A stretch of 64,000 bases of DNA from Cladocopium goreaui (GCA_947184155.2 CAMXCT020000318.1:102379-166378), one strand, 5' to 3'; counted from the first letter of the stretch, positions 11,601-24,115 are shown. Notes: generated by a model not told the origin, from the letters alone. A program made the numbers and translations.

Positions 11601-14600
11601 CTAGTGAGGTACAGGGCCGCAATAGCCAAGACCGATGACCATGTTAGTGTCAGTGTCGTGGTGTCTCGTGCTCTGCTTGGCCTTGGCCAAACTGAAGGGC
11701 TCTGAAGGAGATGGCATCTTTACCCCGTGTCCTGAAAAGCCACATGGCATGTTTTGGTGGTTTGATGAGGCTTGTGTCGTATCCCGTCCAAGTGCACACT
11801 CACATCGCCCTCACATCATCCTTTCATGACAGCGACAGTCGCTTTTCTCCTCCAGACTGGCCCTCATACGGAGCATCGCCGCCCAAAGCAAAGGTCTCCA
11901 CCATGCCACCGCCAACGACCTCGGAAAATTGGAGATTTGGCCGATTTGGCAGGTCAAATGTTGGTCTCAACAGTGGTATGGCATTGTACCATTTGTACGG
12001 CTTGGACAGACGCATGACACATCTCTCAGCCTGCGGCCAGCTTCACGGCTGGGATGTCTGCTTTCGCAAACCAATTGGTTGATTCCTCGTCGTAGTTGAT
12101 GTGGCCATGACCTCGGTGAAAGACATGGATTGACACATGAAATTTCACCGTATTTATAATATTTGATCATCAAATATTTACTTCTATATCTTCTATAATG
12201 TAGTTATATGTAGTCAATGTATTTGTGTTACTACAATTACTACATGAGTTTGTGAGTCCACATAATACTCAGTTACTACTCTGCCAGCTGAGAATCTTGC
12301 CACCGGAATAGAAGGGAGACCCAGAAAAGTCTGGTGACATCTGCAACGACCTTTGCTTCCAACTTTGCCAAATCCATAACAAAATATCTCAAATCCATAT
12401 CAAATATATCCAAATTCATCCAAATGAATTCCAAGTTTACAGCAAGATACTGCAAGTCTGCTATACAATGATATACAATGTATGCATGGATTTGCATGGA
12501 TCTGCTACGTACCTTCAAACATCCTTGCCACTGAAGTCGACTGAAGTTGCAATCTGTGCTCCCCACACAACTGTGTTGTCTTCAGACTCATGTCCAAGAG
12601 GAGCAAGCAAAACACCAAGCCTCAACAGAGCTTAAAATGCAAAAGACGCTAGGTCCAGCAGTCTACAAACCTGGCTCCCGTCTTTGCATGCGTCTGACTT
12701 GGTGCCAAGTTGTCTGACTCTAAGCAGGCGGCATAACAAAAGCTCTGGGACGATCTATTGGAGGCACAACAAAATCCTGACATCATCAAATCAAAAACTA
12801 TCAAAAACTGCTCTCATACTCTCTCATCCTCTCCCTGGTATGCTGATGTATGCTGGGTCTTGCAAAGGAACGGTCCTCTCTCTGTAAATGCGGGTTGTTT
12901 CGAAGAATACGTTGCAGGCTCCCCTCGTCTGATGCCATGTACCTGAAGTCTATATTATCTATGTGACTCGAAATGGCAAAACAAACATGAACCGATATGA
13001 ACCGCATGAAACAAACATGAACAAGAAGATAACTGCGCGAATAGCGTGGCCTTGGTCACAGGGCACTTGCTAGTGTTGCCCAGGGCCAAAGGTTTTAAGA
13101 GTATCTGGTCCGCCAGGCGCTATCAAGATTCATGACATGCCACTCACAGATATTCGCAACACTTTCGTCCAAACCTCGTTGAAGGTGTTTACCCAAATCG
13201 AGTGCGGATCGTCATGATTGAAAAAAGCATGCTTCAGCAAACCTCAGCGCGGTACCGTAGCACAAATCAGTGAGTAGTGCTTGTGCTTAATCAATGAGTA
13301 ATGATGAGTTGAGTACAGCAATGATAAAAATGAAAACACCGTCAGAGAAATGCGGGACGGCTTCCAAACAGCTAGATCATGAGCCAAGAGACCGGTGATA
13401 TCATGAGTAGCTGCATCCTCAGGCAACCAAAACATGCGAGAATTGCCTGACACCAATGCGACAAAAATGCAAGAATGTGTAGTAATCTGTACTGTCGGCA
13501 GACAGGAATGGCATGGAATGGCAGTAAATCTAGTAAAGATATTTTGTAAAAGGCTTTCTTTCATGTGTCCAAATTCATCTAAATTCACTCAACATCGACT
13601 CAGACTCATCATTCAACTCATTCGTCACTGTTGGGGGCTGGGTCCAATTTATATATACCCACAATATCCATATCTATTCCATCCATCAACTCAATCTAGT
13701 TCAACCCTATTCAATCTGCTTACTAATTATCAAACTGCACAGCCTATTGGTATGCCTATCCTCCTATGTTTTGACCGTGCATCACTCTGTGACGAGCTGA
13801 GTTCCACACTCCAATGGCACCGGGCCGCTTTGTAAGCTCCTCTTGTACAGCGAACATCAACGCAACACACATACAGTATACACAAATTGACGTTCAAACA
13901 TATTCAAACTACATTAACCATAAGCATACCATAAGCGACAATGTGCAACACCAAGAACATTAAGATGATTAATGGGATATTGTTGAGGCCCAAACAGCGA
14001 AACCTGTGTCCCTTTACAGGGTCTTAGCATGTTTTAGCTGTTCTTTCAATCGTGAAAGCAAAGATGCATTGGCTATTTTAGTGGATCTTCAATTTCTTCA
14101 AATGCCGTCCACCATTGCACACCCAGGAACAATCCTGCAGCCTCTCGAGAGCATAAATGTAAGATCTTGCTTGAAGTCCAACACACATGCCAACCGAAGT
14201 CATTCAGTGTCCATGTATTGGTTGGTTGACTTTCACCGTGATTCTGACATCACCTAGAAGAAATTTGTGACAAATTGTCATATTTTGTCAAACTGCAGAT
14301 GAAGCAAAAAGGAATTTTCCGCTTCCATCTCAAACCCCAGTGGCAGTCCGGCAAGGAAAGCTGCGATGGCACTGTAGTCGCTCCCAAAAGAGATTCCTCG
14401 CTCATGTGGGAGAACCTGGTATTGCAAATGCTGAAGCAGAAGCTCAAAAGCAAGAAATGAGTTGAAGCAAATAGGAACACTCGTTCTTGTTTTGCTCTTC
14501 TCACTCTTCACTCTTCCACCAACTATTCCATCTCCAAAGTTTGGGGCGATTCAATATAAAAATAAGATACAAGTTAGATTATCTAAGCATATATAAGCGG

Positions 14601-17600
14601 CATGTAGGGACCAGCAGTCCACGTTCCTCCAGAGACTGAAACCAACAAATCCACATGGCTGATGAGGCTGAGATCTTCCATCCCACGAAGAGCTCCGATA
14701 GCTGCAACCATCGCCCTTGTACTGCCGCCACTAAGGGCAACTGCGGTCTTCAGATCTTCCTCAGGTGCACTGCCTCTGATTAGTAAAAACATATGCAAGA
14801 TCTAAGCAACAGTCAGACATTCCTGTCTTGAAGGTTTACAGTGCAGTCATTTTTTTCGAAATCATTCAAACGATTTCAAATGAACCTGTCCTGCCGCGGT
14901 GGGAACTTGTTGGATTCATCGTTGATGGGAACAACGTCCGCATGAACATCTGGCATCTTCTTGTGGCACTTGCCATCATCATCAGAGCAAAAACCTTGGT
15001 TTCCACCACGATGCTAAAGAGTAGAAACTCATGCAAGGGCAAACAAGGCGATAGACCAAGACTTGATATTGAGAGGGAATCAGTTGAAGTTAAAATCATG
15101 TAATCTCGGGCTCAAGTCGAACAATGTGATGCCAAGACAGCATGTGATTGGATATGTAACGAAAGGCAGCGTCAACAGTCTGCAGGTGCATTTAAGTGAT
15201 GGTTCAGGCCAAGACAATGTGATACTTGTGCAAACAACACTACAATACAAGAGGTAGCAAGCCAAAAAGAGTCTTAACCAAAACAGTTGTACTTGTACTT
15301 TTTCAAACTACGTGTGCTCGCAAACTATCCTTTTATGATCTTTTTATGTAACCTTCACATAGATCCTCTCTCGGTTTTCTGAAAAACTATGTTCAAAGGA
15401 AGTTTAGGGGGAGAAACTTCCGTGTTACGGACTTTTAGAATGTCAGGGAAAGAGTTAGTCAAAGAAAGAGTTAGTGAGGAAAAGAGTTAGTCAAAGAAAG
15501 AGTTAGTGAGGGAAAGAGTTAGTCAGAGAAAGAGTTAGCAAAGAAACAGTTAGTCAGGGAAAGAGTTAGTCAAAGAAAGAGTTAGTGAGGGAAAGAGTTA
15601 GTCACAGAAAGAGTTAGCAAAGAAACAGTTAGTCAGGGAAAGAGTTAGTCAAAGAAAGAGTTAGTGAGGGAAAGAGTTAGCAAAGAAAGAGTTCGTCAGG
15701 GAAAGAGTTAGTCAAAGAAAGAGTTCGTCAAAGAAAGAGTTAGTCAGGGGAAGAGTTAGTCAAAGAAAGAGTTAGTCAAACAAAGAGTTAGTCAAAGAAA
15801 CAGTTAGTCAGGGAAAGAGTTAGTCAAAGAAACAGTTAGTGAGGGAAAGAGTTAGTCAAAGAAAGAGTTAGTGAGGGAAAGAGTTAGTCAAAGAAAGAGT
15901 TAGTGAGGGAAAGAGTTAGTCAAAGAAAGAGTTAGTCAAAGAAGAGTTAGTCAAAGAAAGAGTTAGTGAGGGAAACAGTTAGTCAGGGAAAGAGTTAGTC
16001 AAAGAAAGAGTTAGTAAAGAAGAGTTAGTCAAAGAAAGAGTTAGTGAGGGAAACAGTTAGTCAGGGAAAGAGTTAGTCAAAGAAAGAGTTAGTGAGGGAA
16101 AGAGTTAGTCAAAGAAAGAGTTAGTGAGGGAAAGAGTTAGTCAAAGAAAGAGTTAGTCAAAGAAACAGTTAGTCAGGGAAAGAGTTTGTCAAAGAAAGAG
16201 TTAGTGAGGGAAAGAGTTAGTCAAAGAAAGAGTTAGTCAAAGAAAGAGTTAGTCAAAGAAACAGTTAGTCAGGGAAAGAGTTAGTCAAAGAAAGAGTTAG
16301 TGAGGGAAAGAGTTAGTCAAAGAAAGAGTTAGTGAGGGAAAGAGTGAGTCAAAGAAAGAGTTAGTGAGGGAAAGAGTTAGTCAAAGAAAGAGTTAGTGAG
16401 GGAAAGAGTTAGTCAAAGAAAGAGTTAGTCAAAGAAAAAGTTCGTAGTGCAAGCGTTGTTAGTAAAGAAGAGTAGTGAGGGAAAAGAGTAACAGAAAAGA
16501 GTAGCAAAGAAGGAAAGGAGGCGTCAGGGAAAGCAGTTAGGCAAGACTAAGAAAGAGTAGTCAAGAAACCAGGTAGTCAGGGAAAGGAAAGAGTTAGTCA
16601 AAGAAAGAGTTAGTGAGGGAAAGAGTTAGTCAAAGAAAGAGTTAGTGAGGGAAAGAGTCAGTCAAAGAAAGAGTTAGTGAGGGAAAGAGTTAGTCAAAGA
16701 AAGAGTTAGTCAGGATATATGAGGTAGTCAAAGAAAGAGTTAGCAAAGAAACAGTTAGTCAGGAAAAGAGTTAGTCAAAGAAAGAGTTATAGTGAGGGAA
16801 AGAGTTAGTCACAGAAAGAGTTAACAAAGAAATTGTTCCCTCACTGTAAATGGGATTGCAAGTGGTGCTGGTGGAGGAGTTGCCGATGGAGTTTTGGAGG
16901 AAGTCTCGCACGAAATGCGTTTTTGAGAGATAGGAGATGCACGAAACCCTATGTTTTTCCCATACAAAGTCCGTCCCCGAACCTCGATGATCTACCTCTG
17001 CTGTGCGACGGTTGCGAGACGGTCTCGTGTGTGGTCGGATCATTCTCGGATCATGCTCGGATCATGGTCGGATCGGTTCCGCATTGTAAATGGGGTTTCA
17101 ACTGTTTTTCGTGCATGTGCGGTCGACAGAATTCCATTGTGATTTGCAACTGTAGGATCGTTCCCGCAATGTAAATGAGATTGCAAGTGGTGCTGGTGGA
17201 TGAGTTGCCGATGGAATTCCATTGTGATTTGCAACTCTAGGATCGTTCCCTCAATGTAAATGGGATTGCAAGTGTTGCTGGTGGATGAGATTGGTCAAAG
17301 GAAGTTTAGGGGGAGAAACTTCCGTGTTACGGACTTTTAGAATGTCAGGGAAAGAGTTAGTCAAAGAAAGAGTTAGCAAAGAAAGTTAGTCAAAGAAAGA
17401 GTTCGTGAGGGAAAGAGTTAGTCAAAGAAAGAGTTAGTCAAAGAAAGAGTTAGCAAAGAAACAGTTAGTCAGGGAAAGAGTTAGTCAAAGAAAGAGTTAG
17501 TGAGGGAAAGAGTTTGTCAAAGAAAGAGTTAGTGAGGGAAAGAGTTAGTGAAAGAAAGAGTTAGCAAAGAAACAGTTAGTCAGGGAAAGAGTTAAAGAGT

Positions 17601-20600
17601 TAGTGCGGGAAAGAGTTAGTCACAGAAAGAGTTAGCAAAGAAAGAGTTCGTCAGGGAAAGAGTTAGTCAAAGAAAGAGTTAGTCAAAGAAACAGTTAGTC
17701 ACATAAAGAGTTAGTCAAAGAAAGAGTTAGTCAGGGAAAGAGTTAGTCAAAGAAAGAGTCAGTGAGGGAAAGAGTTAGTCAAAGAAAGAGTTAGTCAGGG
17801 AAAGAGTTAGTCAAAGAAAGAGTCAGTGAGGGAAAGATTTAGTCAAAGAAAGAGTTAGTGAGGGAAAGAGTCAGTCAAAGAAAGAGTTAGTGAGGGAAAG
17901 AGCTAGTCAAAGAAAGAGTTAGTCAGGATATATGAGTTAGTGAAAGAAAGAGTTAGCAAAGAAACAGTTAGTCAGGGAAAGAGTTAGTCAAAGAAAGAGT
18001 TAGTGAGGGAAAGAGTTAGTCACAGAAAGAGTTAGCAAAGAAATTGTTCCCTCACTGTAAATGGGATTGCAAGTGGTGCTGGTGGAGGAGTGGCCGATGG
18101 AGTTTTGGAGGAAGTCTCGCACGAAATGCGTTTTTGAGAGATAGCAGATGCACGAAACCCTATGTTTTTCCATACAAAGTGCGTCCCCGAACCTCGATGA
18201 TCTCCCTCTGCGGTGCGACGGGTGCGAGACGGTCTCGTGTGTGGTCGGATCATTCTCGGATCATGTTCGGATCGGTTCCGCATTGTAAATGGGGTTTCAC
18301 CTGTGTTTCGTGCATTTGCGGTCGACAGAATTCCATTGTGATTTGCAACTGTAGGATCGTTCCTGCAATGTAAATGGGATTGCAAGTGGTGCTGGTGGAT
18401 GAGTTGCCGATGGAATTCCATTGTGATTTGCAACTCTAGGATCGTTCCCTCACTGTAAATGGGATTGCAAGTGGTGCTGGTGGAGTTGCCGATGGAGTTT
18501 TGGAGGAAGTCTCGCACGAAATGCGTTTTTGAGAGATAGCAGATGCACGAAAGCCTATGTTTTTCCATACAAAGTTCGTCCCCGAACCTCGATGATCTAC
18601 CTCTGCTGTGCGACGGGTGCGAGACGGTCTCGTGTGTGGTCGGATCATGTTCGGATCATGGGCGGATCATCGGATCGGTTCCGCATTGTAAATGGGGTGT
18701 CACCTGTGTTTCGTGCATTTGCGGTCGACAGAATTCCATTGTGATTTGCAACTGTAGGATCGTTCCCGCAATGTAAATAGGATTGCAAGTGGTGCTGGTG
18801 GATGAGTTGCCGATGGAATTCCATTGTGATTTGCAACTGTATAGGATCGTTCCCGCATTGTAAATGGGGTTGCAAGTGGTGCTGGTGGATGAGTTGCCGA
18901 TGGAATTCCATTGTGATTGGCAACTCTAGGATCGTTCCCTCACTGTAAATGGGATTGCAAGTGGTGCTGGTGGAGGAGTTGCCGATGGAATTCCATTGTG
19001 CTTTGCAACTGTAGGATCGTTCCCGCAATGTCTAGAAGGTTTCAAATGGTTCGGTGGACGAGCTGAGGACGTAATACCATTGTGTTTTGCTAGGGATTGT
19101 TGCTAATCGCATTGTAATGGCTGCGTGAACTTGCTGCAGCTTGATTCTTTCAGATTTTGCCTGCTTTCATTTTTATTTAAATTCTTTATAAAAAACGCTT
19201 CAAAACTCAACTTTTTCTGCTCTGGCGTCGAGATCCGGTTGTGGAGCTACAATTTCCGACGCCGTTGCGCGTACTTCTATTGTGTTTTGCAACTCAGTCT
19301 CTGCAGATCGCATTGTAATGGCTGCGTCAAGGTTGCTTCGTGCTGTGGCTGTATTCATAATACTATTGTCTTTTGCAGCTCGACTTCATAAATCGTCTTG
19401 GAGTGGCTGCATGAAGGCTGCGAAATAAATTTGTTAGCAGATTTTCTCCATTTTGGCACTACTGTTTTTTTGTTGCACGTAGGTTTAGAGCAGTGGGAAG
19501 TGTGGGGCGTAAAGAGTGCAGTGTGAAGTGTGAAGTGTGAAGGAAGCAGTGGGAAGTGAAAAGTGTGAAGTGTGGAGTGTGAAGTGTGGAGTGTGAAGTT
19601 TCAGTTTGGAGTGCGAAGAGCGCAGTGTGAAGTGTGAAGTGTGAAGTGTGAGGTTTGGAGTGTGAAGGAAGCAGTGAGAAGTGAGAAGTGTGAAGTGTGA
19701 AGTGTGGAGTGTGAAGTTTGGAGTGCGAAGAGTGCGAAGAGTGCAGTGTGAAGTGTGGAGTGTGGAAGACTTTGCTTCGTCTCTCGCTGAAAAAATCAAA
19801 CGGTTGTCGAGGGAAGGACACGGTCGGGACAGGGTGTCTTTGAACTATAGGTCATTTATGTTTGGGAAACTTCCGCCGCCGGCTTGCCCGGGTCTATGTT
19901 AATACTGGTATCGCAAACATCATCTAACACAATACCCACATAATTTTCTATTTTTCTATCCATCGATCGATGGGTTGATCTATGGATCGATCTATCCATC
20001 CATCCATCTATCCATCCATCTATCTATCCGTCCATCCATCTGTCTATCTGTATCTATCTATCTGTCTGTCTGTCTGTCTGCCTATCTCCCTATCTATTTA
20101 TCTATCTACCTATCTATCTACAAAAAACAAACAAGAAGGCTTGCAAGAAGGATATCAGAAAACAAGTCCATCAGGGCGCTGGCACGGCCTATAAGAACTT
20201 TTAACTTTTAACCAAGGAGCCTGGCTGGCACAAGCACTCACCATCAACACAGCGAGTTGGGCCACGGTACTGGTAGCAATATCCAAACCAACTGCACGTA
20301 CCACCGGTGCGCTGTGGACATGTCAGCAAATTCTGGTCAGGGACATTGAGAACGCACTTGCCACCTATTGCACAATATCCAGGCTGACAGCGACATTGAT
20401 TTTGGACACATTGTGTAGGCCCTCGCCAAGAACTACAACTGAAATATTTGCAGGTGCCATCTGTGTGGCCATCACAGAACCTTGCATCACTTGACGCATT
20501 GGCAGCAGTCTGTGTCATGGCCGTTTCCACGCCTGCCTTTCCCGGAGCATCGCCGTCTTTCAAAGGCTTGGCATTGTTTTGTGTCGAATCTTTGTGTGGC

Positions 20601-20866
20601 TGTATCGAGTTTGTGCCGATTGCAAAGGCCGCTGGAGCTTCTGCTGTAGTCTTTTCAGTCTCTTTGTTCCCTTCAGTCCCTCTTTTTTGTGCTCTTCGTT
20701 GCAACCATGAAGCTTCACAGCTTCCAGAGGGGAAAACGTCGACCTTGCATTCCGAATCAACCGCGTCCAAAGCGCTCAGCACTTCCAGATCTCCTGTTTC
20801 AAGATGGGAGCCCAAGCTGCTTGAGCTTCCATGGAGAAGAAAAGTTGCACAGAGTGCCAGCCACAT
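8604..20866 (-). CDS. Gene P1: secreted 8-Cys-module / patatin-like acyl hydrolase (split gene)
   Basis: Span of start to stop including introns. Exons I could place: 20221-20866, 14891-14994, 14599-14759, about 14352-14415, 12876-12942, 12304-12350, about 11851-11919, about 11354-11444, 10818-10892, 10608-10673, 10044-10096, 9875-9904, 9642-9655, 9521-9573, 9328-9354, 8604-8699; some are surely missing. Order of domains: signal peptide, linker, two 8-cysteine modules, then an acyl hydrolase domain of the patatin/cytosolic PLA2 type with the nucleophile motif SVSGGTW and the DGG motif ([10 protein letters not shown]). Family knowledge: such enzymes use a Ser/Asp dyad to cleave acyl esters of lipids. 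Inference: a secreted or vesicular lipase/phospholipase. The glycine-rich oxyanion motif reads SGGSTRA instead of the usual SGGGxRA. Paralogue P2 lies directly upstream in the same orientation. Donors are mostly GC or GA. The domain call is firm; the exact joins are inference. Confidence 0.8.
9642..9655 (-). CDS. P1 micro-exon of 14 nt
   Basis: Between AG|G and a GA donor only 14 bases remain, coding WGIE plus flanking split glycine codons. With the neighbours (9875-9904, VLKNSWP; 9521-9573, [17 protein letters not shown]) phase fits exactly. If wrong, the three exons would need another path. Confidence 0.5.
10437..10480. repeat. 10-bp tandem repeat (AATGCTAAGA)n
   Basis: Four to five copies in an intron of P1. 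Confidence 0.85.
10608..10673 (-). CDS. P1 exon: FVNTDVP strand
   Basis: 22 codons, [20 protein letters not shown] then SL, between AG|G and GT. Matches P2 RKVPKIVAVFGTNRELAE at 23569-23622. Confidence 0.75.
10818..10892 (-). CDS. P1 exon: DGG catalytic aspartate
   Basis: Exactly 25 codons, [20 protein letters not shown] then ILQRK, between AG|G and a GC donor. The DGG aspartate is the second member of the patatin-type dyad. Joining to the next exon gives [19 protein letters not shown], an unbroken family motif. Confidence 0.85.
11545..11592. repeat. (GATGGTAGAT)n short tandem repeat
   Basis: About four copies of a 10-11 bp unit in a P1 intron. Confidence 0.8.
12304..12350 (-). CDS. P1 exon: SPFY motif
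   Basis: G + [15 protein letters not shown] + G, between AG|G and GT. The P2 exon at 28396-28444 has the same phase and reads SLQMSPDYTGSPFYP. Confidence 0.75.
14599..14759 (-). CDS. P1 exon 3: nucleophile exon of the acyl hydrolase
   Basis: Begins [20 protein letters not shown], then [10 protein letters not shown] and [19 protein letters not shown]. The serine in SVSGGTW is the expected nucleophile; SGGSTRA is the oxyanion loop. Aligns residue for residue with the P2 exon at 30060-30227. The end at 14599 assumes a GC donor; a GT donor at 14611 is the alternative. Confidence 0.8.
14891..14994 (-). CDS. P1 exon 2: end of 8-Cys module 2 and linker
   Basis: AG|G acceptor at 14995; two bases complete a glycine, then [12 protein letters not shown] and [18 protein letters not shown]2 has the same segment unsplit as YCSADDGSCHQ followed by AHVVPVNLQQRNFPSSQ, which proves the join to exon 1 across a 5.2-kb intron. 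Ends at CAG before GA; the P2 homologue ends at the same residue before GC. Confidence 0.8.
15442..16831. repeat. 16-bp satellite array 1 in P1 intron 1
   Basis: About 85 copies of a 16-bp unit, AAAGAGTTAGTCAAAG, alternating with the variant GGGAAAGAGTTAGTGA, so that a 32-bp dimer is the dominant period. Preceded at 15396-15441 by a lead sequence (AGTTTAGGGGGAGAAACTTC) that recurs at 17300-17343 before array 2. Confidence 0.95.
16832..17299. repeat. Complex satellite block, copy 1
   Basis: About 460 bp made of smaller words (GGGATTGCAAGTGGTGCTGG, GAATTCCATTGTGATTTGCA). Two further copies follow at 18042 and 18443. Long minus-strand open frames across it are spurious. Confidence 0.9.
17344..18041. 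repeat. 16-bp satellite array 2 in P1 intron 1
   Basis: Same 16-bp unit and dimer as array 1, with the same lead sequence, so lead + array + complex block were duplicated as one segment of about 1.1-1.9 kb. Confidence 0.95.
18042..19030. repeat. Complex satellite block, copies 2 and 3
   Basis: Copies begin near 18042 and 18443; the tail (18770-19030) is a tandem of the roughly 83-bp subunit TTGCAAGTGGTGCTGGTGGA...CATTGTGATTTGCAACT. A decayed continuation runs to about 19430. Confidence 0.9.
19491..19770. repeat. GTGTGAAGTG tandem repeat
   Basis: About 28 copies of a roughly 10-bp unit with GTGTGGAGTG variants, ending just before 19780. Minus-strand frames read HTSHFTL repeats and are not genes. 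Confidence 0.95.
19991..20120. repeat. (ATCC/ATCT)n microsatellite
   Basis: Tetranucleotide repeat in P1 intron 1, 100 bp from the exon 1 donor. Confidence 0.95.
20221..20866 (-). CDS. P1 exon 1: signal peptide and 8-Cys modules
   Basis: Starts at ATG 20866 with [20 protein letters not shown], a signal peptide. After a polar linker with WLQRRAQKR come module 1 (spacing C-x7-C-x4-C-x8-C-x4-C-x-C-x4-C-x5-C, with the core SSWRGPTQC) and most of module 2. It ends inside module 2 ([11 protein letters not shown]) at a GC donor; exon 2 restores the missing FCSDDDGKC with correct phase (646 nt = 215 codons + 1). Confidence 0.8.
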
Positions 20867-21238
20867 TGATCAATTGATCACTCAAAGATACTCAAAGCAG
20901 AAAAACTCTTCACCTTTCAGGACATTTGCAGTGGCTAATGTGTGGAAAGTTCTCTTTACATGAGATGAATGAGATGAAATAATGAATAGTGACCAGTGGA
21001 CATGGCTGAGAACCATCAACACAAGAAGATGTCAACGATGAATTGTCTTTCTTGAACCTGTTTGCTGCATTCACCTAAGCTCTGTAAACTCTGCAAAGCT
21101 GGTTAAGCGCTTTTGGCGTAAATCAAGCTGCGACAAGAAAGAGTCAAACTACGTTCAAACAAGACAGAGAATGATGCAAATAAATAAGCAGCATGGGCAA
21201 GGAGATGCAAGGAGAGAATCGTGCACGATTATAATCGA

Positions 21239-24115
21239 TTATACAAGTTTCTTGGGCAATAAAGACCAATACCTATGGCTTCTTAGTTGGCAGCCAATCC
21301 GGCACATTGGACGCCATGCAGCAGCTGACTTTTCAGCGCTCTGTTGGCACCGATCATTGAAAGAAACGCATGAACATTTCAGTGTTCGAACCTCGGCAGG
21401 GGTTTCGAGAAAATGCCAAGCTAAGAAAAGGCAGTCTTTCGTATTACACAGAGAATTTTGAATCCACAAGAAACAAAATTGCAGTGTAAGCTTGTGGCGA
21501 ATCATATACTCTCCAAAAGCTGCAAGCAGATTCACCTCCAGACTTTTCGGACAATCCCACTTCTCTACTGGCTCTAACATTTTCAATGAATCAAACATAA
21601 TCAAACTTGGCAATTCATCAGCTGGATAACGCCGGCCTGCTCAGGCGTATACGAAGTGAACTTGCCAGAGTTCTGCGAGGACCTTGCTGCTCCGTGCTTT
21701 AGCAATCCGCTCGTCGCGGTTCTCATCTTGCAGTCATCCCATGTCACGCTGAGCCCAAGGCGTTTTGAAATGAGGCCAGTTGGCAAAGCGTCCCCACCCT
21801 GCACAAAGCTGAAGAAATAGCACACAATACTGTAACACACAGTGGATTTCAAAAACAGTAGCAATCATGTGTGATTATACTATATATATAAGTACAACTA
21901 TGAAGTTGTAACTACGTATCATTTGAACAATCCTATGTAATCATATGTACAAATCAAACACATGATTGAACGTCTTGTATCATCTTCTGACATGCTGCAT
22001 TTTGCATTTGGGCAGTCTTCATCATTTGTGAAGCAGTGAAGCTGGGTTAAACAATCAAAGCTTGGCAAAACCTTACCGGTTTCATCAAAATTCATAAAAT
22101 GTGCCCAGGTGTTTAGAGCAAAGAAGTTACACTGAAATGATGGCAAGGCATGTCAAAGCTGGGGATCCGGCTGCCCTTTTCCACTTCCTGCACAGCAACA
22201 AAACCATGCACTATGGTGAAATGATGTCCTGCGAAACCTGCCATGGATGACCATGGTACGTATAACTTGGTCATTCGTTTTTGCTCCCCTCGCATCGTCC
22301 GTCTTGCGGCCTGAAGTGTTTCTGGTGGAAGGTTGACCGTGAAGCGCTTGCAGCTGTTCAAGTACACAAAAATCACAGACCTCAGCACGGCACTTTGTGC
22401 TTTGTGCATGCTCTTCAGTCAAATTCGGAAACTGCTGGGACCGCTTCAGTGTTACGTTGTGTCACCTCCTAGGGAACTCTTTCGTGGGGAACTTGCGTCA
22501 ACTACGCCACAATACCACCTGTTCGGAAAACAAGGTGTTTTCGCAAAGAAGTCTTCATGTAGGAACACCGCGTCGCTCAAGATGTTTGTTCCCAGTCGAG
22601 TGCGAATGATCGCATGCCACCAAGTGACACTCTCCAGTTGCCCTCAATGCCCCATTTGCTGTTTGCTAGCACCTCAAAGAGCGCTCACACAGATTGAAAG
22701 ATGTGCAAAGACAGGCAAATGCACGGACACCTCCATGTCTTGCTGAACAACTAGCGCTTCCCCGGACTTTCGCTTCTTCCTCAGCTCTGCTTGCATTCTG
22801 CGACAGTGTGCGACAGCAAAATTACAGGTGCTTTTCTTCTGCTCACAGCATACAGTTCCAATACGTACACATGGAACATCATAAAACAATGTGACACCTA
22901 CAATGCATCTCCCTAAAAAGGTATGAAATCATCATACTATCAAAGGCTCTCAAACTTGCATAGGAGCTTTGCCAAGTCATCAGAGTGAAAAACCTGCCAT
23001 CGGAGAAGGCACTGTAGACGCTGGAGGTGATGAAAGGATATAAAAGGACTCCAAAAACTGTCAACAAAATTGTAAAGAGATACCGCTACCGTAGGTGGAA
23101 AATCTAAACGCTAAACATCCAAAACATTCCAAAACTGTAAAAGAAAAAATAGTAAACACGATCTAAAACAATCTATATTAATGTGATTGATTGTGATTGC
23201 AAGACTGTGGCTCCGTGCCGCATGCCTGGCCTGGTTGTAGATGAGATACTCCCCAGGGTTTTCCGCGACATAGCCAAACTTGTCCAGCAAGTCATTTGAA
23301 ACCTGCTTTGGTTCTGCTTTGTTTTTTTTTTGGTTCTCAAGTTTGAAATGGGCAACGATTCTATTCAACACGTGAAGGAGTTGAGGATGTGCAGTTGCAG
23401 AAGAACAGGCCTTGTTCTTCAGGGACAACCGTAGGACGTTGCCATCGCAAAAGTCAATGTCCTGGCAATTTGTTTTCGAAGAGATTCAAAGGCTATCAAA
23501 TAAATGCTGAACCATCAAATATTCCTCCCACACCATTCATGATCAGCTTTGACATAACATGATGAAGCCTCAGCAAGCTCTCTGTTCGTCCCGAAAACAG
23601 CCACAATCTTGGGCACTTTTCTCTGCAAGAGGGCCATCCTTAGAAAACATAATATATCATAATATATCATAATATATCATAATATATCATAATATATCAT
23701 AATATATCATAACATATCAAAATGCATTGATTCGATGGACCATGCAAGCTGCCCTGTTTGCTTGCGGAAAACTGTCACACTTGAGTAAAGTGTCATGCCA
23801 GTGTTGTCGACTTCAGCACCATCCTCAATATTCAATTCCGAAACAGTGTCTGTAAAGAAAATTCAAAATGGCAAACAACTTTGCTGCACGGTTTTCTCTA
23901 ACCACCGCACTAAGCCTCCTGACACCAAGCTGATACTTCAGCGCGGGCCTCACAGCTGAGACTTACCTTGAATGCTGGCTTTAGGAAAACATTGTGGCAT
24001 AAAAAGGGCCAAAATGATAGTGATCGTAAAACCTTGTCAATTTTCACGATCCACGATATAATCTTTGCTATCTACATATTCCATTTTCTATAATTGCACA
24101 CACACACGCACACTA

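Noticed and set aside
16771-19028. Open frames up to 178 codons in the complex satellite (WCWWRSCRW and [13 protein letters not shown] types)
   Set aside because: They recur with each satellite copy, on both strands, inside an intron of P1 defined by flanking exons.
19459-20211. Histidine/threonine-rich and serine/isoleucine-rich open frames
   Set aside because: Pure translations of GTGTGAAGTG and ATCC/ATCT repeats.
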